64,000 nt of DNA from Edwardiiplasma whartonense (GCF_023566315.1 NZ_JAKNSU010000001.1), one strand, 5' to 3'. Numbered from the stretch's first letter, positions 33,027 to 45,088 are shown. The notes: generated by a model from the sequence alone, not told the origin. A program made the numbers and translations.

Positions 33027-33137
33027 TAAGAATCTTGGTGATTCTGGTTTTGTTGATTTTTCATACAACTGGTCTTTAGTAATAGTAAGGATTAAAGACT
33101 TAGTGGTAGGATAAAATGTGATGGGGTGTAATAAAAA

Positions 33138-36100
33138 ATGATTAAAAATGACAAAATTAATAAAATGTTTGCAGGAATTGGTTTATCTTTAACTGCTGAA
33201 GAAGAATTGATAATTGATCAATGTACCCAAGAAAGAGTTGAAATTGACCGACGAAAGAATAAAGCTCGAGTTTATTTTCAAGCGCCAAAATTATTACCAG
33301 TTAGTCTTGTTAAAAAGGTTGAAACTGCCTTTAAAAATAATTCTGTTATGAAAATGAAGTTAATTATCAGTGTTGATCACCTCGTGCTTGATGAGATGAT
33401 TTTTGCTGAGTATTTTGATTTTATTAAAACTAGTAAAGCGCAGTTAGTTGAGGGTGGAGTAAAGATGGTTTTGACTAGTAACTGCCATTTTGATGCCTTG
33501 ATGAACGAATTTCAAATTAAGTGCGCTAGTAAAATGGAGTTTGAAGAAGTAGCAAAAGATGCAACTTACTATGAAGCTAAGTTTCACCAGTACGGATTAA
33601 AAGATATGAAAGTTAAAGTTAGTTTAGATGAAACTCTAGACCCGCACCAAATTCTAGAAAAACATAATTCTCAATATTCTAAACTAGTTGAAATGGAAAA
33701 AAGTCGTCAAAACGAATTTGTTCGTCAAACCGGAAGCAAACCAAAAGTGATGGTTGGTGGTTATAAGGGAGGAAAGAATAATGCCTCTTTAGAAATACCA
33801 ACATATGAAAAACTTCTTGATGTTGATGATAATGCTCAAAATATTGTGATTCATGCCTATTTATTAGACAAGGAGATTCGAACCTCCAAGTCAGGACGTA
33901 AGATTTATTCTTTAAAAGTTAGTGATGGGACTGATTCGATTAAAGTAACCTACTTTGCAAAGGGTGAGACCACCACTATCTTTGATGACTTAACTGATGA
34001 TGAATTAAAAGATCGTGATTTAGCAAGTTTAGAACAGGTTAAAGCCAAACCAGGTGATTGAATTGCGTTTAAAGGACGAACTAACTACTCTGAATTTGAC
34101 CGAGAACAAATTTTTGTCGCTGATAGTTTTAAAAAGATTGACCGAGCAATTCACCAACGACTTGATGATGCACCAAATAAACGGGTAGAATTGCATGCAC
34201 ACACCAAGATGTCGGTTATGGATGGTATTTCCACAGGAAGTGATTATTTAAACCAAGCGGTTAACTGGGATTGAAAAGCGATTGCAATCACTGATCATTT
34301 AAATGTCCAAGCCTTTCCTGATGCTTATGCCACTTTAAGAAAAATTAATAAAGGACGGAATGCTCAAGATCAATTTAAGTTAATTTATGGTTCAGAGTTA
34401 AACTTGGTTAATGAAAATATTTGGTATGTATTTAATCCAAAGGGTGTTGATTTAAATAAAGCAAAATGGGTAGTTTTTGACTTAGAAACTACAGGATTGA
34501 GTCCAGAGTTTGATGAAATTATTGAGTTTGGTGCGGTAAGTTATGACTATGTTTCTGGGCGCCGAGAAAAGATTGATCTCTTAATTAAACCAACTCACCC
34601 TCTAAAGCAATTTACCAAAGATTTAACGCACATCACAGATGAAATGCTTGCTGATAAACCAGGGATTGAAACTGCTTTTAAAACCATTTATGAAACGATT
34701 AATGGGGCAATTTTAGTAGCTCACAATGCGAACTTCGACTTTGACTTTTTACAAAGTTATGCAAAAAAACTTGGTTACCCACCTCTGGAAAATACTGTAA
34801 TCGATACTTTAACAATTGCTAGAGCTTATTGACCAAACCTTAAAAATCACCGGTTAGGAACTGTTGCTAAAAAAACTGGGATTTTGTATGATGACAAAAT
34901 AGCTCACCGGGGAGATTATGATGCTGATGTTTTAACTGATGTTTTCGAGCGCATGTGAGCCGAAATTAAGAAACAATACCCAATTGTCAAAGATGAGGAT
35001 TGGAATTTAATTCGTCCTGTTGATCATCACAATGATGCGAACTTTACTCGTGCTCGGGGAGTTCATGTCAATGTTTTAGCTAAAAATCAGGAAGGGTTGA
35101 AAGAACTTTATAAATTAATTTCTTTATCTCACACTCAAGAATACTTCACTTCACCCAAGGTTTTAAAGTCCACTTTAGACAAATTTCACGCTCAGAATAA
35201 CCTTTTATTTGGTTCGGGATGTGTTAATGGAGCGGTTTTTGAAAGTGCTCGTACTGATACTGAAGCAAAACTTCGTGAACAAATTAATTATTATGACTAT
35301 ATTGAAATTCAACCATTAAGTGTTTATAAACATCTAATTCAAAATGGGGCGTTAGATGAAGCGGAATTAAAAGCAGTAATTAAGTTGATTATTCAAACTG
35401 CTAAAGAAGAAAATAAACCAGTTGTTGCTACTAGTGATTGTCATTATGTTGATCCTGAATTGAAGGTTATTCGTGATATTTATATCAACACCAAAGGTTT
35501 GGGTGGGCAATCTCACCCCTTATATGATTATCGGGGGAAAGTTAAGGATTATCCTGACCAATACCTTCGCACAACTGCAGAAATGCTTGAAGAGTTTGCG
35601 TGATTAGATGACAAAAGTTTGATTGAAGAGATTGTGATTACTAATTCGCAAAAAATTAGTGCCATGATTGATGTAGGAATCCAACCAGTCAAAGACGGAA
35701 GTTTTGCGCCAAACATTGAAAACGCTGACCAGTTATTACACGATAAGTGTTATCAAACTGCTCATGAAATGTATGGAGAGAATTTGCCTACAATTGTTTC
35801 TGAACGGTTAGAAAAAGAACTTGCTTCCATTACTAAACACGGATTTGCGGTGATTTATTGAATTTCACATAAGTTAGTAGAACGTTCGTTACACGATGGG
35901 TACTTGGTAGGATCGCGTGGTTCGGTAGGATCTTCATTTGTAGCTACTACTGCTCATATCACTGAAGTTAACCCCTTGAAAGCGCATTATCGATGCTTAA
36001 ACTGCCAATATGCTGATTTTGAGACTCCTGCTGATATTAAGTGCGGTTATGATTTACCTGAAAAAAACTGTCCTAAATGTGGGGAAATTTTAATGGGAGA

Positions 36101-37616
36101 TGGTCATGATATTCCCTTTGAAACGTTTTTAGGTTTTGATGGAGATAAAGTTCCTGATATCGATCTAAACTTTTCTGGAGAATACCAACCCCAAGCGCAT
36201 AATTTTACTAAAGAAATGTTTGGTGAACACAACGTCTTCCGTGCGGGAACAATTTCTACAGTCGCTGAAAAAACTGCCTTTGGTTATGTTAGTGGTTATT
36301 TTGAAAAAACTCACGATGAATATCATCAACCTCGAAGGGTAGAAAAAGAACGTTTAGCTTTTTTAGCTCAAGGAGTTAAAAGAACTACAGGTCAACACCC
36401 AGGAGGAATTATTATTCTACCTCAAGAATACGAAATCGAAGATTTTACCCCTGTTAACTATCCCGCTGATGACCAAAACGCTTCGTGATTAACAACTCAC
36501 TTTGATTTCCATTCAATTCACGACAACTTGTTAAAAATGGATATTTTAGGTCATGTCGATCCAACTGCACTAAGAATGCTTGGCGATTTAACCAGAGTTG
36601 ATCCGATTAGTATTTCAACATCAGATCCAACAGTTTATTCCTTGTTTTATGGTTTAGATGCGTTGAACTTAAAACCAGAGCAGATTAATGGTGAAATGAC
36701 AGGAGCAATTGGGATTCCTGAGTTTGGAACTGAATTTGTTCGGGGAATGTTAAAAGAAACTAAACCTTCATCATTTGCTGATTTAGTACAAATTTCTGGT
36801 TTATCTCACGGAACTGATGTGTGGTTGGGTAATGCTAGAGATTTAATCAGAAAGAACCAAGCCAATATTTCAACAGTAATTGGGTGTAGAGATGACATTA
36901 TGGTCTATTTATTAGAAAAACACCTACCTTCTCATGATGCGTTTGTGATTATGGAATCGGTGCGAAAGGGAAAAGGTCTAAAACCAGAGTGAATGGAGTT
37001 AATGCGTAAACACGATGTTCCTGAATGATACATTGAATCTTGCTTAAAGATTAAGTATATGTTTCCTAAAGCTCATGCTACAGCCTATGTTTTAATGGCA
37101 TACCGGGTGGCGTGATATAAGATTTATTATCCTGCAGAATATTATGCAACTTATTTTACTACTCGTGCTGATGCCTTTGATTTAAAGGTTGCTTTGGGGG
37201 GTTATGATAGTGTTTTACAATCATTACGAGAAATCATTTATAAACAAGAACATAACTTGCCGATTAGTAAAAAAGAACAAGATTTAAAAACTGTTTATGA
37301 AGTGTTAGTCGAAATGTATGCTCGAGGAATTAAGATGCAAAACATTGACTTTAACTTGTCGCAAGGAACAAGGTTTGGGGTCAAGATTGATGAGCAAACC
37401 AGAGAAAAAGTTATTATTCCTCCCTTTAATGTCATTGACTCGTTAGGAGGGGCAGTGGCTAATTCAATTGAATTGGCGAGAAGATTGAAGAAGTTTAGCT
37501 CAGTTAACGATTTAAAAGCCCGTACCCAAATTACTAATACCCAAATGAAAATTTTTGAAGAACTGAAGATTACTGATTCGTTAACTAATGATGAACAAAT
37601 TAGTTTTGATTTTTAA
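33138..37616 (+). CDS. polC: DNA polymerase III alpha subunit, PolC type
   Basis: 1492 aa replicative polymerase of Gram-positive type. In order: an N-terminal domain, an OB fold (about 225-330), a PHP domain beginning ELHAHTKMSVMDG (about residue 350) that is interrupted by a DnaQ-like proofreading exonuclease with FDLETTG (D448, E450) and HNANFDFDF, then the rest of PHP, the palm/fingers with a zinc finger (CLNC ... CPKC) and PDIDLNFSGEYQ catalytic aspartates. GTTGQHPGG and KFSSVNDLKART near the end are typical. Starts ATG 33138 with GATGGGGTG upstream. Many TGA codons are Trp. Confidence 0.97.
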
Positions 37617-37633
37617 AGAAAGTGGGGTTAAGA

Positions 37634-38308
37634 ATGAAAAGTAAGGATAGTCGTTTGGTTGCAGACTTATTAAAAGATCGTCATAGTGTCCGTAAGTTTG
37701 ACCAAACTTTTAACCTTGATGAAGATGATTTAGAATTAATTATCAAAGCAGCTCGTTTTTCACCAAGTAGTTTTGGGATTCTAAATAGTCGAATCATCGT
37801 AATTAAAAATAAAACTTTTCGTCAAAGTCTTTTACCCTATTTTTATTATCAAACAGCACTAGTTGATTGTTCAGTTTACCTTTTGTTTGTCGTTGATCAT
37901 GGTGATTATATTTTAAGCGAATCAATTTTTAAAGCCAGAAAGTATATCCTTGATCCTGAGACTTTAACTAAACACGAAATTGATTTAAGTAATATTATTA
38001 GTAGTTGGGATGAACGCTTAACTTGAGGTCAGGGGTTTAATCCAACGCAATGATCAATTGCTCAAACTTACATTAATATGACTGCATCAATGATTCAAGC
38101 AGAACAACTACATATTGATACCACTCCTCATGAAGGATTTAATCAAGTTCAATTAACCAAGTTTTTACAAGAGCGAGGTTATCTTCACCCTCACGAAGTC
38201 GTGGGCATTGGTTTAGCATTAGGAAAGGTTAATCCAGAACAAACTCACGCAAACAATCAAGAAAAGATACGAAAATCTTTAGCTGATTATGTTTTAGTGA
38301 TTGATTAA
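37634..38308 (+). CDS. Nitroreductase-family flavoprotein
   Basis: 224 aa. The N-terminal RHSVRKFDQTF (about residues 15-25) and AARFSPSSFGILN are the FMN-binding motifs of the NAD(P)H nitroreductase family. The C-terminal part includes ERGYLHPHEVVGIGLALGK, the usual VxxGxxxG-like element. It probably reduces quinones or nitro compounds with FMN, but the true substrate is unknown. Start ATG 37634; an in-frame GTG at 37622 is inside the ribosome-site region. It follows polC by 17 bases and ends before the rimP promoter. Confidence 0.85.
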
Positions 38309-38310
38309 TC

Positions 38311-38338
38311 TTGTTTTATTAAATAAAAAGTATATAAT
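38311..38338 (+). promoter_or_regulatory. Promoter of the rimP-nusA-infB operon
   Basis: TTGTTT (38311-38316), 16 bases, then TATAAT (38333-38338), immediately after the nitroreductase stop. Confidence 0.75.
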
Positions 38339-38353
38339 AGAAAAGGACATTAA

Positions 38354-38412
38354 GGAAATAGCACTCCAAGGAAGGTTAATAACCTTCCTTTCTTATTTCC
38401 AAAGGTTAATAA
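38354..38412 (+). promoter_or_regulatory. Structured, switch-like leader before rimP
   Basis: An inner hairpin AAGGAAGGT / ACCTTCCTT with loop TAATA (38368-38390) lies inside an outer stem GGAAATA (38354-38360) / TATTTCC (38394-38400). The 11-mer AAGGTTAATAA of the inner 5' arm and loop (38372-38382) recurs at 38402-38412, next to the ribosome site AAGGGG. The inner 3' arm TAACCTT can therefore pair with either copy, so two folds exclude each other. Translation or termination control is inferred. Confidence 0.6.
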
Positions 38413-38420
38413 GGGGAAAA

Positions 38421-38918
38421 ATGATTGATTTAAAGAAAATTCAACCACAATTAGAGGCGTTGATTCAACCGATTCTTGCTGTTCATGAACTTAGAATTTA
38501 TGAACTTAATTGCTACCAGAATTCTGATAGCGAAGATGTTTTACAAGTGTTAATTGAGTTTAAACAAGGGAATAAACCACTTGATTTTGATTTATTAGTA
38601 CAAATTAATGAAGCGATTTCAGCAGGTTTAGACACTTTAGATAACCAATTTATCGAACCTTATCTCTTAGAAGTTGCTAGTGCTGGAATCGAAAAACCAA
38701 TTCGTAATGAAACAGAATTAAACCAAGCAGTAAATGATTATGTTTATTTAGAACTTAATAATCCCCAAAAAGGAATTACTAAGACTTATGCGACGTTTTT
38801 AGGTTTTGACCAGACAAACAAGAAATATGTGTTTAGTTATTTTGTTAAAGGAAAACCACAAAAGTTAGACCTTGAGTTTGCCCAGATTAAATTTATTCGC
38901 CATGCGGTGAAGTTTTAA
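38421..38918 (+). CDS. rimP: Ribosome maturation factor RimP
   Basis: 165 aa. RimP helps 30S assembly. The central motif LDNQFIEPYLLEVASAGIEKPI matches the family hallmark YxLEVSSPGLDRPL in layout, and the C-terminal SH3-like part ends IKFIRHAVKF. ATG 38421 follows AAGGGGAAAA. It is the first gene of the conserved rimP-nusA-ylxR-ylxQ-infB-rbfA operon, with nusA 20 bases downstream. Confidence 0.93.
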   Translation: MIDLKKIQPQLEALIQPILAVHELRIYELNCYQNSDSEDVLQVLIEFKQGNKPLDFDLLVQINEAISAGLDTLDNQFIEPYLLEVASAGIEKPIRNETELNQAVNDYVYLELNNPQKGITKTYATFLGFDQTNKKYVFSYFVKGKPQKLDLEFAQIKFIRHAVKF

Positions 38919-38938
38919 AGAAAAAGGAGAAAAAGTAA

Positions 38939-40411
38939 ATGGAAAATTACGCCAACATTTTAGAAGCAATTAACCAAATTGCTAATGAAAAAAGTATTGA
39001 TGAAAACGAAATTATTACAGCAATTAAAGAAGGATTTCAAAAAGCTTACGAACGTTTTTTTGACACTGAAGCATTAACTGAAGTTGATTTAGATGACCAA
39101 ACTGGATCAATTAAAATGTATTTATTATTAAAGGTTGTTGATCAAGTTCAAGATGATCTTGATGACTGGTTAGAAATTAGTCTTGATGATGCTCGTCAAG
39201 AGTTTGGTGACAAGGTTAAAGAAGGAGATATTATTCATCGTCAAATTCCGTTTGAAAAGGAGTTTTCTCGACTAGCAATTCACCAAGTTCGTCAAATTAT
39301 TCAACAAAAAATCAAGGGTGCAGAACGTAGTCGTTTATATGATAAGTTTGCTGATAAAAACCACCAATTGTTAACTGGAAAAATTGTTGGTACTAATGAT
39401 CGGGGAGATGGTTATTTAATTGAAGTTGATGATGCCACTACCTCTTTATGAAACAAAAAGTTGATTCCTGGTGATCATTTTGAAATTGGTGATTTAGTTT
39501 CTTTTTATGTTGATGAAGTGCAAAGAGAAAATCGTTTTTCACCAATCTCAATTTCTCGAACTGCACCAGGGTTTTTAAGAAGAATTTTAGAACGTGAAGT
39601 GCCAGAAGTTGCTGAAGAAATTATTGATATTAAAGGAATTTCGCGTGAACCAGGAATCAGAGCAAAAGTTGCTGTCCAATCTTTAGATCCTAATGTCGAA
39701 CCAATTGGAGCATTGGTTGGGGTGCATGGGTCACGAATTAGTAAAATTTCAGAACTATTAAACGGAGAAAAGATTGATATTGTTTTGTGAGACGAAGATT
39801 TAAACACCTTCATTATGAGTGCAATGGCTCCAGTTAGAGTTGTTTCAGTTGATGTTGATTTAGAAAACAACGAAGCTGATATTATTGTACCTAACGAACA
39901 ACTTTCTTTAGCAATTGGTCGTGGTGGGGTCGCTGCTCGCTTGGTTGCTAACCTTTTAAAGATGAAAATTAATATTATTTCAGTAAAACAAGCTCAAGAA
40001 ATAGGAATTGAAAATAAGTGAAACGGAAATATTTCTCCTGATGAACTTGCTTCAAAAGAATTTATCGACTCAACAATGCGTCGAAGAAAAGGTCCTAAGA
40101 ATAATAATCCTCGTACTAGTCAACCCCGTTTTAGAGATGGTCAAAATTATCAAAAATCTGTTCTTCAAACCAATGATGATATTCTTAAAGAATTAGAACA
40201 AGAATTAGAACGTTTCCAAGCTGAAATTGCTGATGAGGAAGGAAATCAAACGATTTCTCAAACTTCTGAACATTCTTCAATCCTTGAAAAAAATGATGAA
40301 AGTGACTTGGATGAAATCAGTAAAAATCTTCAAGCTTTGGATGAAGTAATAAGTGGGGATGATAGTGATGACGACGACGAAGGCGATGAGTATGACTCAT
40401 ACTATGATTAA
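38939..40411 (+). CDS. nusA: Transcription elongation/termination factor NusA
   Basis: 490 aa RNA polymerase partner controlling pausing and termination. An N-terminal domain (1-125) binds polymerase, then S1 (about 135-200) and two KH domains; the second KH has VPNEQLSLAIGRGGVAARL. GALVGVHGSRISKISELLNGE is the first KH motif. The C-terminal 110 residues form a mollicute-style extension: basic with Asn/Arg, then strongly acidic ending DDDDEGDEYDSYYD. AAAAGGAGA precedes ATG 38939. Confidence 0.96.
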
Positions 40412-40414
40412 CTA

Positions 40415-40678
40415 ATGGGACAACTAACTTTAAGAAAAGAAGTAGTTTCACAAACTTTGCAACCTTTTGAGAGTTTAATTCGGGTAGTTAAAACTCCTAA
40501 GGATGAGATTTTGATTGATTCAACTAAAACAATTAAGGGTCGGGGAGTTTATCTTGCTCCAAGTTTAGAAGCTATTAGACAAGCGCGTAAAAAACGTTTA
40601 TTAGATAAAGGGTTAAAAATCCGCATCCCTAACCATATCTATGACCAGTTAGAAATTGAAGTAAAAGAACATTGATAG
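40415..40678 (+). CDS. ylxR: YlxR (DUF448) nucleic-acid-binding protein
   Basis: 87 aa. YlxR proteins are small RNA-binding or nucleoid-linked factors always placed between nusA and infB. The key signature GRGVYLAPSLEAI (usually GRGAYVC) is present around residues 42-54, and LIRVVKTPKDEILID precedes it. The Cys residues found in some family members are absent. TGA at 40673 is Trp, giving the end EHW. It starts 3 bases after nusA; its end overlaps the next start. Confidence 0.88.
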
Positions 40679-40989
40679 TTAGACAACAAAAAAAATTCTT
40701 ACAAGCGATTGGTTTAGCTACAAAAGCCCATCAGGTCGTTTATGGTCAACGTTTGCTTGAAATGATCCAGTCTCAAAAGATTTTTCTGGTAATTCTAACT
40801 GCGCAAATGGGAGTAAGTCAGAAGAAAAAAGTTGTTAATAAAGCAAACTATTATAAAATAGAAGTAATCGACAGTGAGATTAGCAAATACGAGTTAAACC
40901 AGATTTTAAAAACTCCAAATAACATTAGTGCAATTGGAATTAGTGATAAAAACTTGGCTTGATTGCTCAAATCATATCAAGAAGAGTAA
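40672..40989 (+). CDS. rplGA: L7Ae-family RNA-binding protein (YlxQ)
   Basis: 105 aa. Members of this family bind kink-turn RNA. The sequence FLQAIGLATKAHQVVYGQ and the later LVILTAQMGVSQKKKV with YYKIEVIDSEISKYEL fit the L7Ae fold (FLxxxGLAxRAGKxxxG). The start is TTG at 40672, overlapping the ylxR end, with no ATG available upstream; translation is probably coupled. One TGA Trp codon lies near the end. Confidence 0.85.
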
Positions 40990-41005
40990 AAAGAGGTGGA
41001 GTTAA

Positions 41006-42901
41006 ATGGCAGAAAACAAGAAAAACAAACCAAACCATAATAAAAATCAATCAAAAAAGGCTTTGGAACGACAACGGGTAAACCAACATACCAAAACGAT
41101 TAAAAATAAGTTAAAAGAAGAAAAACAAACTGGGTTAGTTGATGGGGTGTTTGTTTATACTGGTCCTTTAACAATTGCTGAGTTTGCTTTAAAAATCAAT
41201 AAACCAGTGACTGAAATTGTTAAGTATTTTTTTAAGCAAGGTTTAATGCTAAATCAAAATACATTATTGAGTGAAGACCAAATTGCTGAATTAGCAATTG
41301 AAAATGGTTATGACTTTAAAAAAGAAAATATTGTTACTAAAGAAAACTTGCTTGAAACCTTTCAAGTTGAAGATGACCCTAAGAGTTTAGTGACCATTCC
41401 TCCAGTGGTTACAGTAATGGGGCATGTTGATCATGGAAAAACCACCCTTTTAGATGCTTTGCGTCATTCTAATATCACTACTTCAGAGGCTGGGGGAATT
41501 ACACAAGCAATTGGAGCTTATCAAATTGTGATGCCTCAAACTGAACAAAAGATTACTTTTATTGATACTCCAGGACACGAAGCGTTTACTGAAATGCGAA
41601 GCAGAGGAGCGAACGCAACTAATATTATTGTTTTAGTTGTTGCTGCTGATGATGGGGTAATGCCTCAAACTGAAGAAGCTATTGATCATGCCCGTCAAGC
41701 TAAAGTACCGATGATTGTTTTCATTAATAAAATGGACAAACCAGGAGTTAATCCTGACCGGGTAAAAGCAGAATTGATGGAAAAAGGAGTGATTAGCGAA
41801 GAGTGAGGTGGAGAGGTTCCTTTCATTGAAGGAAGTGCAAAAGCCAAATTAAATCTCGACCAGTTATTAGAAAATATTCTTTTAGTAGCTGAAGTTGAAG
41901 ACTTAAAAGCTAATCCCAATAAGTTTGCTTCAGGAGTGGTATTAGAAGCTCATTTAGATAAAGCCCGAGGACCAGTGGCCTCAGTGTTAGTGCAACAAGG
42001 AACTTTACGTTTACGTGATGTTTTGGTAGCTGGGGGAACGTATGGAACAATTAAAGACCTTCGTGACGACCAAAATAAAAGTGTTAGTCAAGCTGAACCA
42101 AGCATGCCAGTACTGGTTATAGGATTAAATGATGTTCCTTTACCAGGAGATAAATTTTTAGTTTTAAATGATGAAAAGACTGCTCGTCAAATTGCCACAG
42201 CCCAAGCTGATCGTCAAGCTCGCGAAGCAGAACAAACTAGTAAGATTGTGACTTTAGATAAAATCAAAACTCAGATCGAAGAAGAGGGATTAAAGAATCT
42301 TAATATTATTATTAAAGCTGATACTCAAGGTAGTGTCGAAGCGTTAAAACAAGTTTTAAATAAACTTGAAATTCCAGGAGTAAAGATTGAAGTTATCCGT
42401 GCTAGTGTTGGAGCAATTACCAGTACTGATGTTTCTTTAGCCCAAACTGCAAATGCAATTCTTTATGGGTTCAATGTTCGTCCTAGTGCTGAAGTGCGTA
42501 GGGTAGTTGAAGAACGTGGGGTTGACTTAAGACTACACAACGTGATTTATAAAGTAGTTGAGGAATTAGAACAAGCAGCCAAGGGGTTGTTAGATCCAGA
42601 AATGGTTGAAAAGGTGCAAGGACAAGCTGAAGTGCGTGTCTTGTTTAAACATTCTGCTGTGGGAACCATTGCTGGGTGTTATGTTGTTGATGGGGTTATT
42701 AAACGAAAAGATAAGGTGCGTGTCTTGAGAAATGGTGTGGTTATTTATGATGGTGAAATTGCTGGATTAAAACACGAAAAAGACGATATTAAAGAGGCAA
42801 AAACTAGTTCTGAATGTGGAATTACGATTAAGAACTTTAATGACTTGAAGATCGGCGATATAATTGAGTCTTATCTAGTGGAGACTGTTGCTAATAATTA
42901 A
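41006..42901 (+). CDS. infB: Translation initiation factor IF-2
   Basis: 631 aa GTPase delivering initiator tRNA. A short basic N-terminus (1-55, Lys/Asn-rich) replaces the long extensions of larger bacteria. The IF2N domain follows (ALKINKPVTEIVKYFFKQG). The G domain shows GHVDHGKTT (139-147), DTPGHE and NKMD, then domains II, III and IV, the last with VGTIAGCYVVDGVI. AAGAGGTGGAG precedes ATG 41006. One TGA Trp at 41804. Confidence 0.97.
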
Positions 42902-42936
42902 TACTAGTATAATTACGAAGATTGGAGAGATTGAAA

Positions 42937-43284
42937 ATGAAAAATCCTAAAGTTCAAGGCCGCAAAGAGTCAATAATTAGTCGAGAATTAACTTTAATTC
43001 TTACTAAAGAGATTGATGATGTCATCTTGAAAGCGGTTTCAATTAGTGAGGTACGCTTAATTAATGATAATGAGTTAGCTAAAGTTTATTATTCTTTTAT
43101 TGCTTTTTCAAACCAAACAATTAACCAGAATATTGTTCAAACTCATTTAGAAGAAAAAAAGAATTTAATTCGCAAACTGTTAGCCAGAAAGTTAGAAATG
43201 CGGAAAGTACCAGATTTAAGCTTTGTCTATGATGATTCTTTAGATCGTGCTAACCGGATTGACCAAATCTTAGCTGATAAATAG
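42937..43284 (+). CDS. rbfA: Ribosome-binding factor A
   Basis: 115 aa KH-type factor for 16S 5' end maturation in 30S subunits. The sequence RKESIISRELTLILTKEIDD and RKLLARKLEMRKVPDLSFVYDDSLDRANRIDQ is typical of RbfA. ATG 42937 has GGAGAGA (42924-42930) at proper spacing. An in-frame TTG at 42922 would overlap that site. TATAAT at 42908-42913 could be an internal promoter. It ends at a terminator. Confidence 0.93.
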   Translation: MKNPKVQGRKESIISRELTLILTKEIDDVILKAVSISEVRLINDNELAKVYYSFIAFSNQTINQNIVQTHLEEKKNLIRKLLARKLEMRKVPDLSFVYDDSLDRANRIDQILADK

Positions 43285-43286
43285 TT

Positions 43287-43324
43287 AAAATACTACTCAA
43301 AAAAGTCAAGGAGTAGTATTTTCT
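43287..43324 (+). terminator. Terminator after rbfA
   Basis: AAAATACTACTC and GAGTAGTATTTT form a 12-bp stem with a short U-rich tail. Confidence 0.75.
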
Positions 43325-43373
43325 TTATCAAAAAATCCCTGGTAAAATTAACTTACTGCAATAAGGGAGAGTA

Positions 43374-44258
43374 ATGACACAACAACCATCAGGGATTTTT
43401 TTAGTTAACAAACCAAAAGAAATGACCACCAACCAGTTAATTCAAACTATTAAAACCAAGTTAAAAGTCAACAAAATCGGTCATGCAGGAACTTTAGATC
43501 CTCTAGCTACAGGAGTGGTCGTTGTCTTGGTAAATCAAGGGACAAAGCTTTCAGATTTGTTCTTAAACCAAACTAAAACCTATCAGGTTGGAGCTAAGCT
43601 TTATGAGCACACTACTACTTATGATAGTGAAGGTGAAGTGGTTAAAACTGATCTTAATCATACAGTGAAGAACATTGATCAATTACAACAAGTAGTGGAA
43701 AAATACAATGGTTTGGTTTATGAACAAACACCACCAATCTATAGCGCAATCAAAGTACAAGGAAAAGAACTCTATAAATACGCAAGAAATCATGAGGTTG
43801 ATGTGCTAATTTCCCCAAGAACTGTAGAAATTTATCAAAGTCGGATTGATGAATTTATTCAAGAACCAGATAATATTTTTTATTTGACCACTACAGTAAG
43901 TAAGGGAACTTACATTCGGAGTTTGGTTGTTGATATTGCTACTGATTTGAATACTTATGCTCATGTGGTGATGTTAAATCGTTTGCAATCGGGAGTTTTT
44001 CATCTTGATGAAACAAAAACCCTTGATGAGTTAACTTGAGCAGATTTAATTCCTAATTACGAAGCAGTAAAACTAAGTGGTTGAACCATTCATGAGTTGA
44101 ATGAAACAGAGTTTTATCAAGTGGAAAACGGAAGAAAAATTACCCTTCCCTTAACTCTTGATCGCGTGTTTTTAAGTTATCAACACCATTTAGTTGCTTT
44201 GTATGCTCGAGAAGAGAGTGGACAATATAAGAGTATAAAAGGTGGTTTTAACCATTAA
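43374..44258 (+). CDS. truB: tRNA pseudouridine-55 synthase
   Basis: 294 aa enzyme making pseudouridine 55 in the T-loop of tRNAs. The catalytic Asp is D42 in GHAGTLDPLATG. Further motifs: YEQTPPIYSAIKVQGKELYKYAR and TVSKGTYIRSLVVDI. ATAAGGGAGAG precedes ATG 43374. TGA codons at 44037 and 44082 are Trp, extending the protein about 73 residues beyond the standard-code stop. ribF follows after 15 bases. Confidence 0.95.
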
Positions 44259-44273
44259 GAAGAGGGGATTAAC

Positions 44274-45044
44274 ATGATTACAATTAGAGCTGATATTAAT
44301 GATTTACAAAAGATTCCAGGAATCAAACGGAGTTTGGTGGTGATTGGAAAATTTGATGGTTTACACCAATATCACGAGAAATTGATTAAAATTGCTACTA
44401 AACTAGCAGTTAAGAACTATTTACAGTTAATTGTTTTAAGTTTTAATTCCTCTTTTAATTCTTTAAATCATCAAGTTAATGAGCAGATGATGCATCCAAA
44501 GGAAAAAGAGACCATCTTTGAGGACTATTTTGCTCTTGACTATTACATTGAGTTAGTGGTGAATGAAAATTTGCAAAGTTATAGTCAAAACCAATTTATG
44601 GGTTGGTTAAAAAAGACTTTAAAGTGTCAGATGTTAGTTGAAGGTAGTGACTTTACCTTTGGAACTGATAAACAAGGAACAGTAACAGATTTAAAACGTT
44701 ATTTTGGTGATGAGAATGTTTATGTTTTAAATCGAAACTCGCGTTCACTTTCTTCGACTAAAATTCGTGATCTTTTAAAAAAGGGTAAAATTAACCAAGC
44801 AAACAAACTTTTATACACTCCGTTTAAATTGTATGTAGAGGCAAATAACCACTCGACAAAAAAGGTAGTTTTTCCCAATTTAGAGTTAAGCGAGGGTTGC
44901 TACGAGGGAAGAGTTGATGACAAACAAGCTGCAACGATTTTGTTGACTAACCACACGGTTGAATTGCTTGATTTTGATCAACTCAAGAACAAAAAACCAG
45001 AATTTATTACTTTAGTTAAATATCTAGGAAAAACTTTGAAATAA
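44274..45044 (+). CDS. ribF: FAD synthetase (RibF), riboflavin-kinase domain degenerate
   Basis: 256 aa, shorter than the usual about 310. The N-terminal FMN adenylyltransferase domain is intact: VVIGKFDGLHQYHEK (GxFDGxHxGH; the Gly is Tyr here) and LSSTKIRDLLKKG. The C-terminal third should carry riboflavin kinase with a GRxxGxPTAN motif, but only a shortened, unrelated-looking stretch remains. The protein may make FAD from FMN only, or need another kinase. It lies in the normal truB-ribF-rpsO order. Confidence 0.85.
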   Translation: MITIRADINDLQKIPGIKRSLVVIGKFDGLHQYHEKLIKIATKLAVKNYLQLIVLSFNSSFNSLNHQVNEQMMHPKEKETIFEDYFALDYYIELVVNENLQSYSQNQFMGWLKKTLKCQMLVEGSDFTFGTDKQGTVTDLKRYFGDENVYVLNRNSRSLSSTKIRDLLKKGKINQANKLLYTPFKLYVEANNHSTKKVVFPNLELSEGCYEGRVDDKQAATILLTNHTVELLDFDQLKNKKPEFITLVKYLGKTLK

Positions 45045-45088
45045 AAGGGTTTTATCATTTTGAAAATTAAGGTTTAGACCTGAAAATA

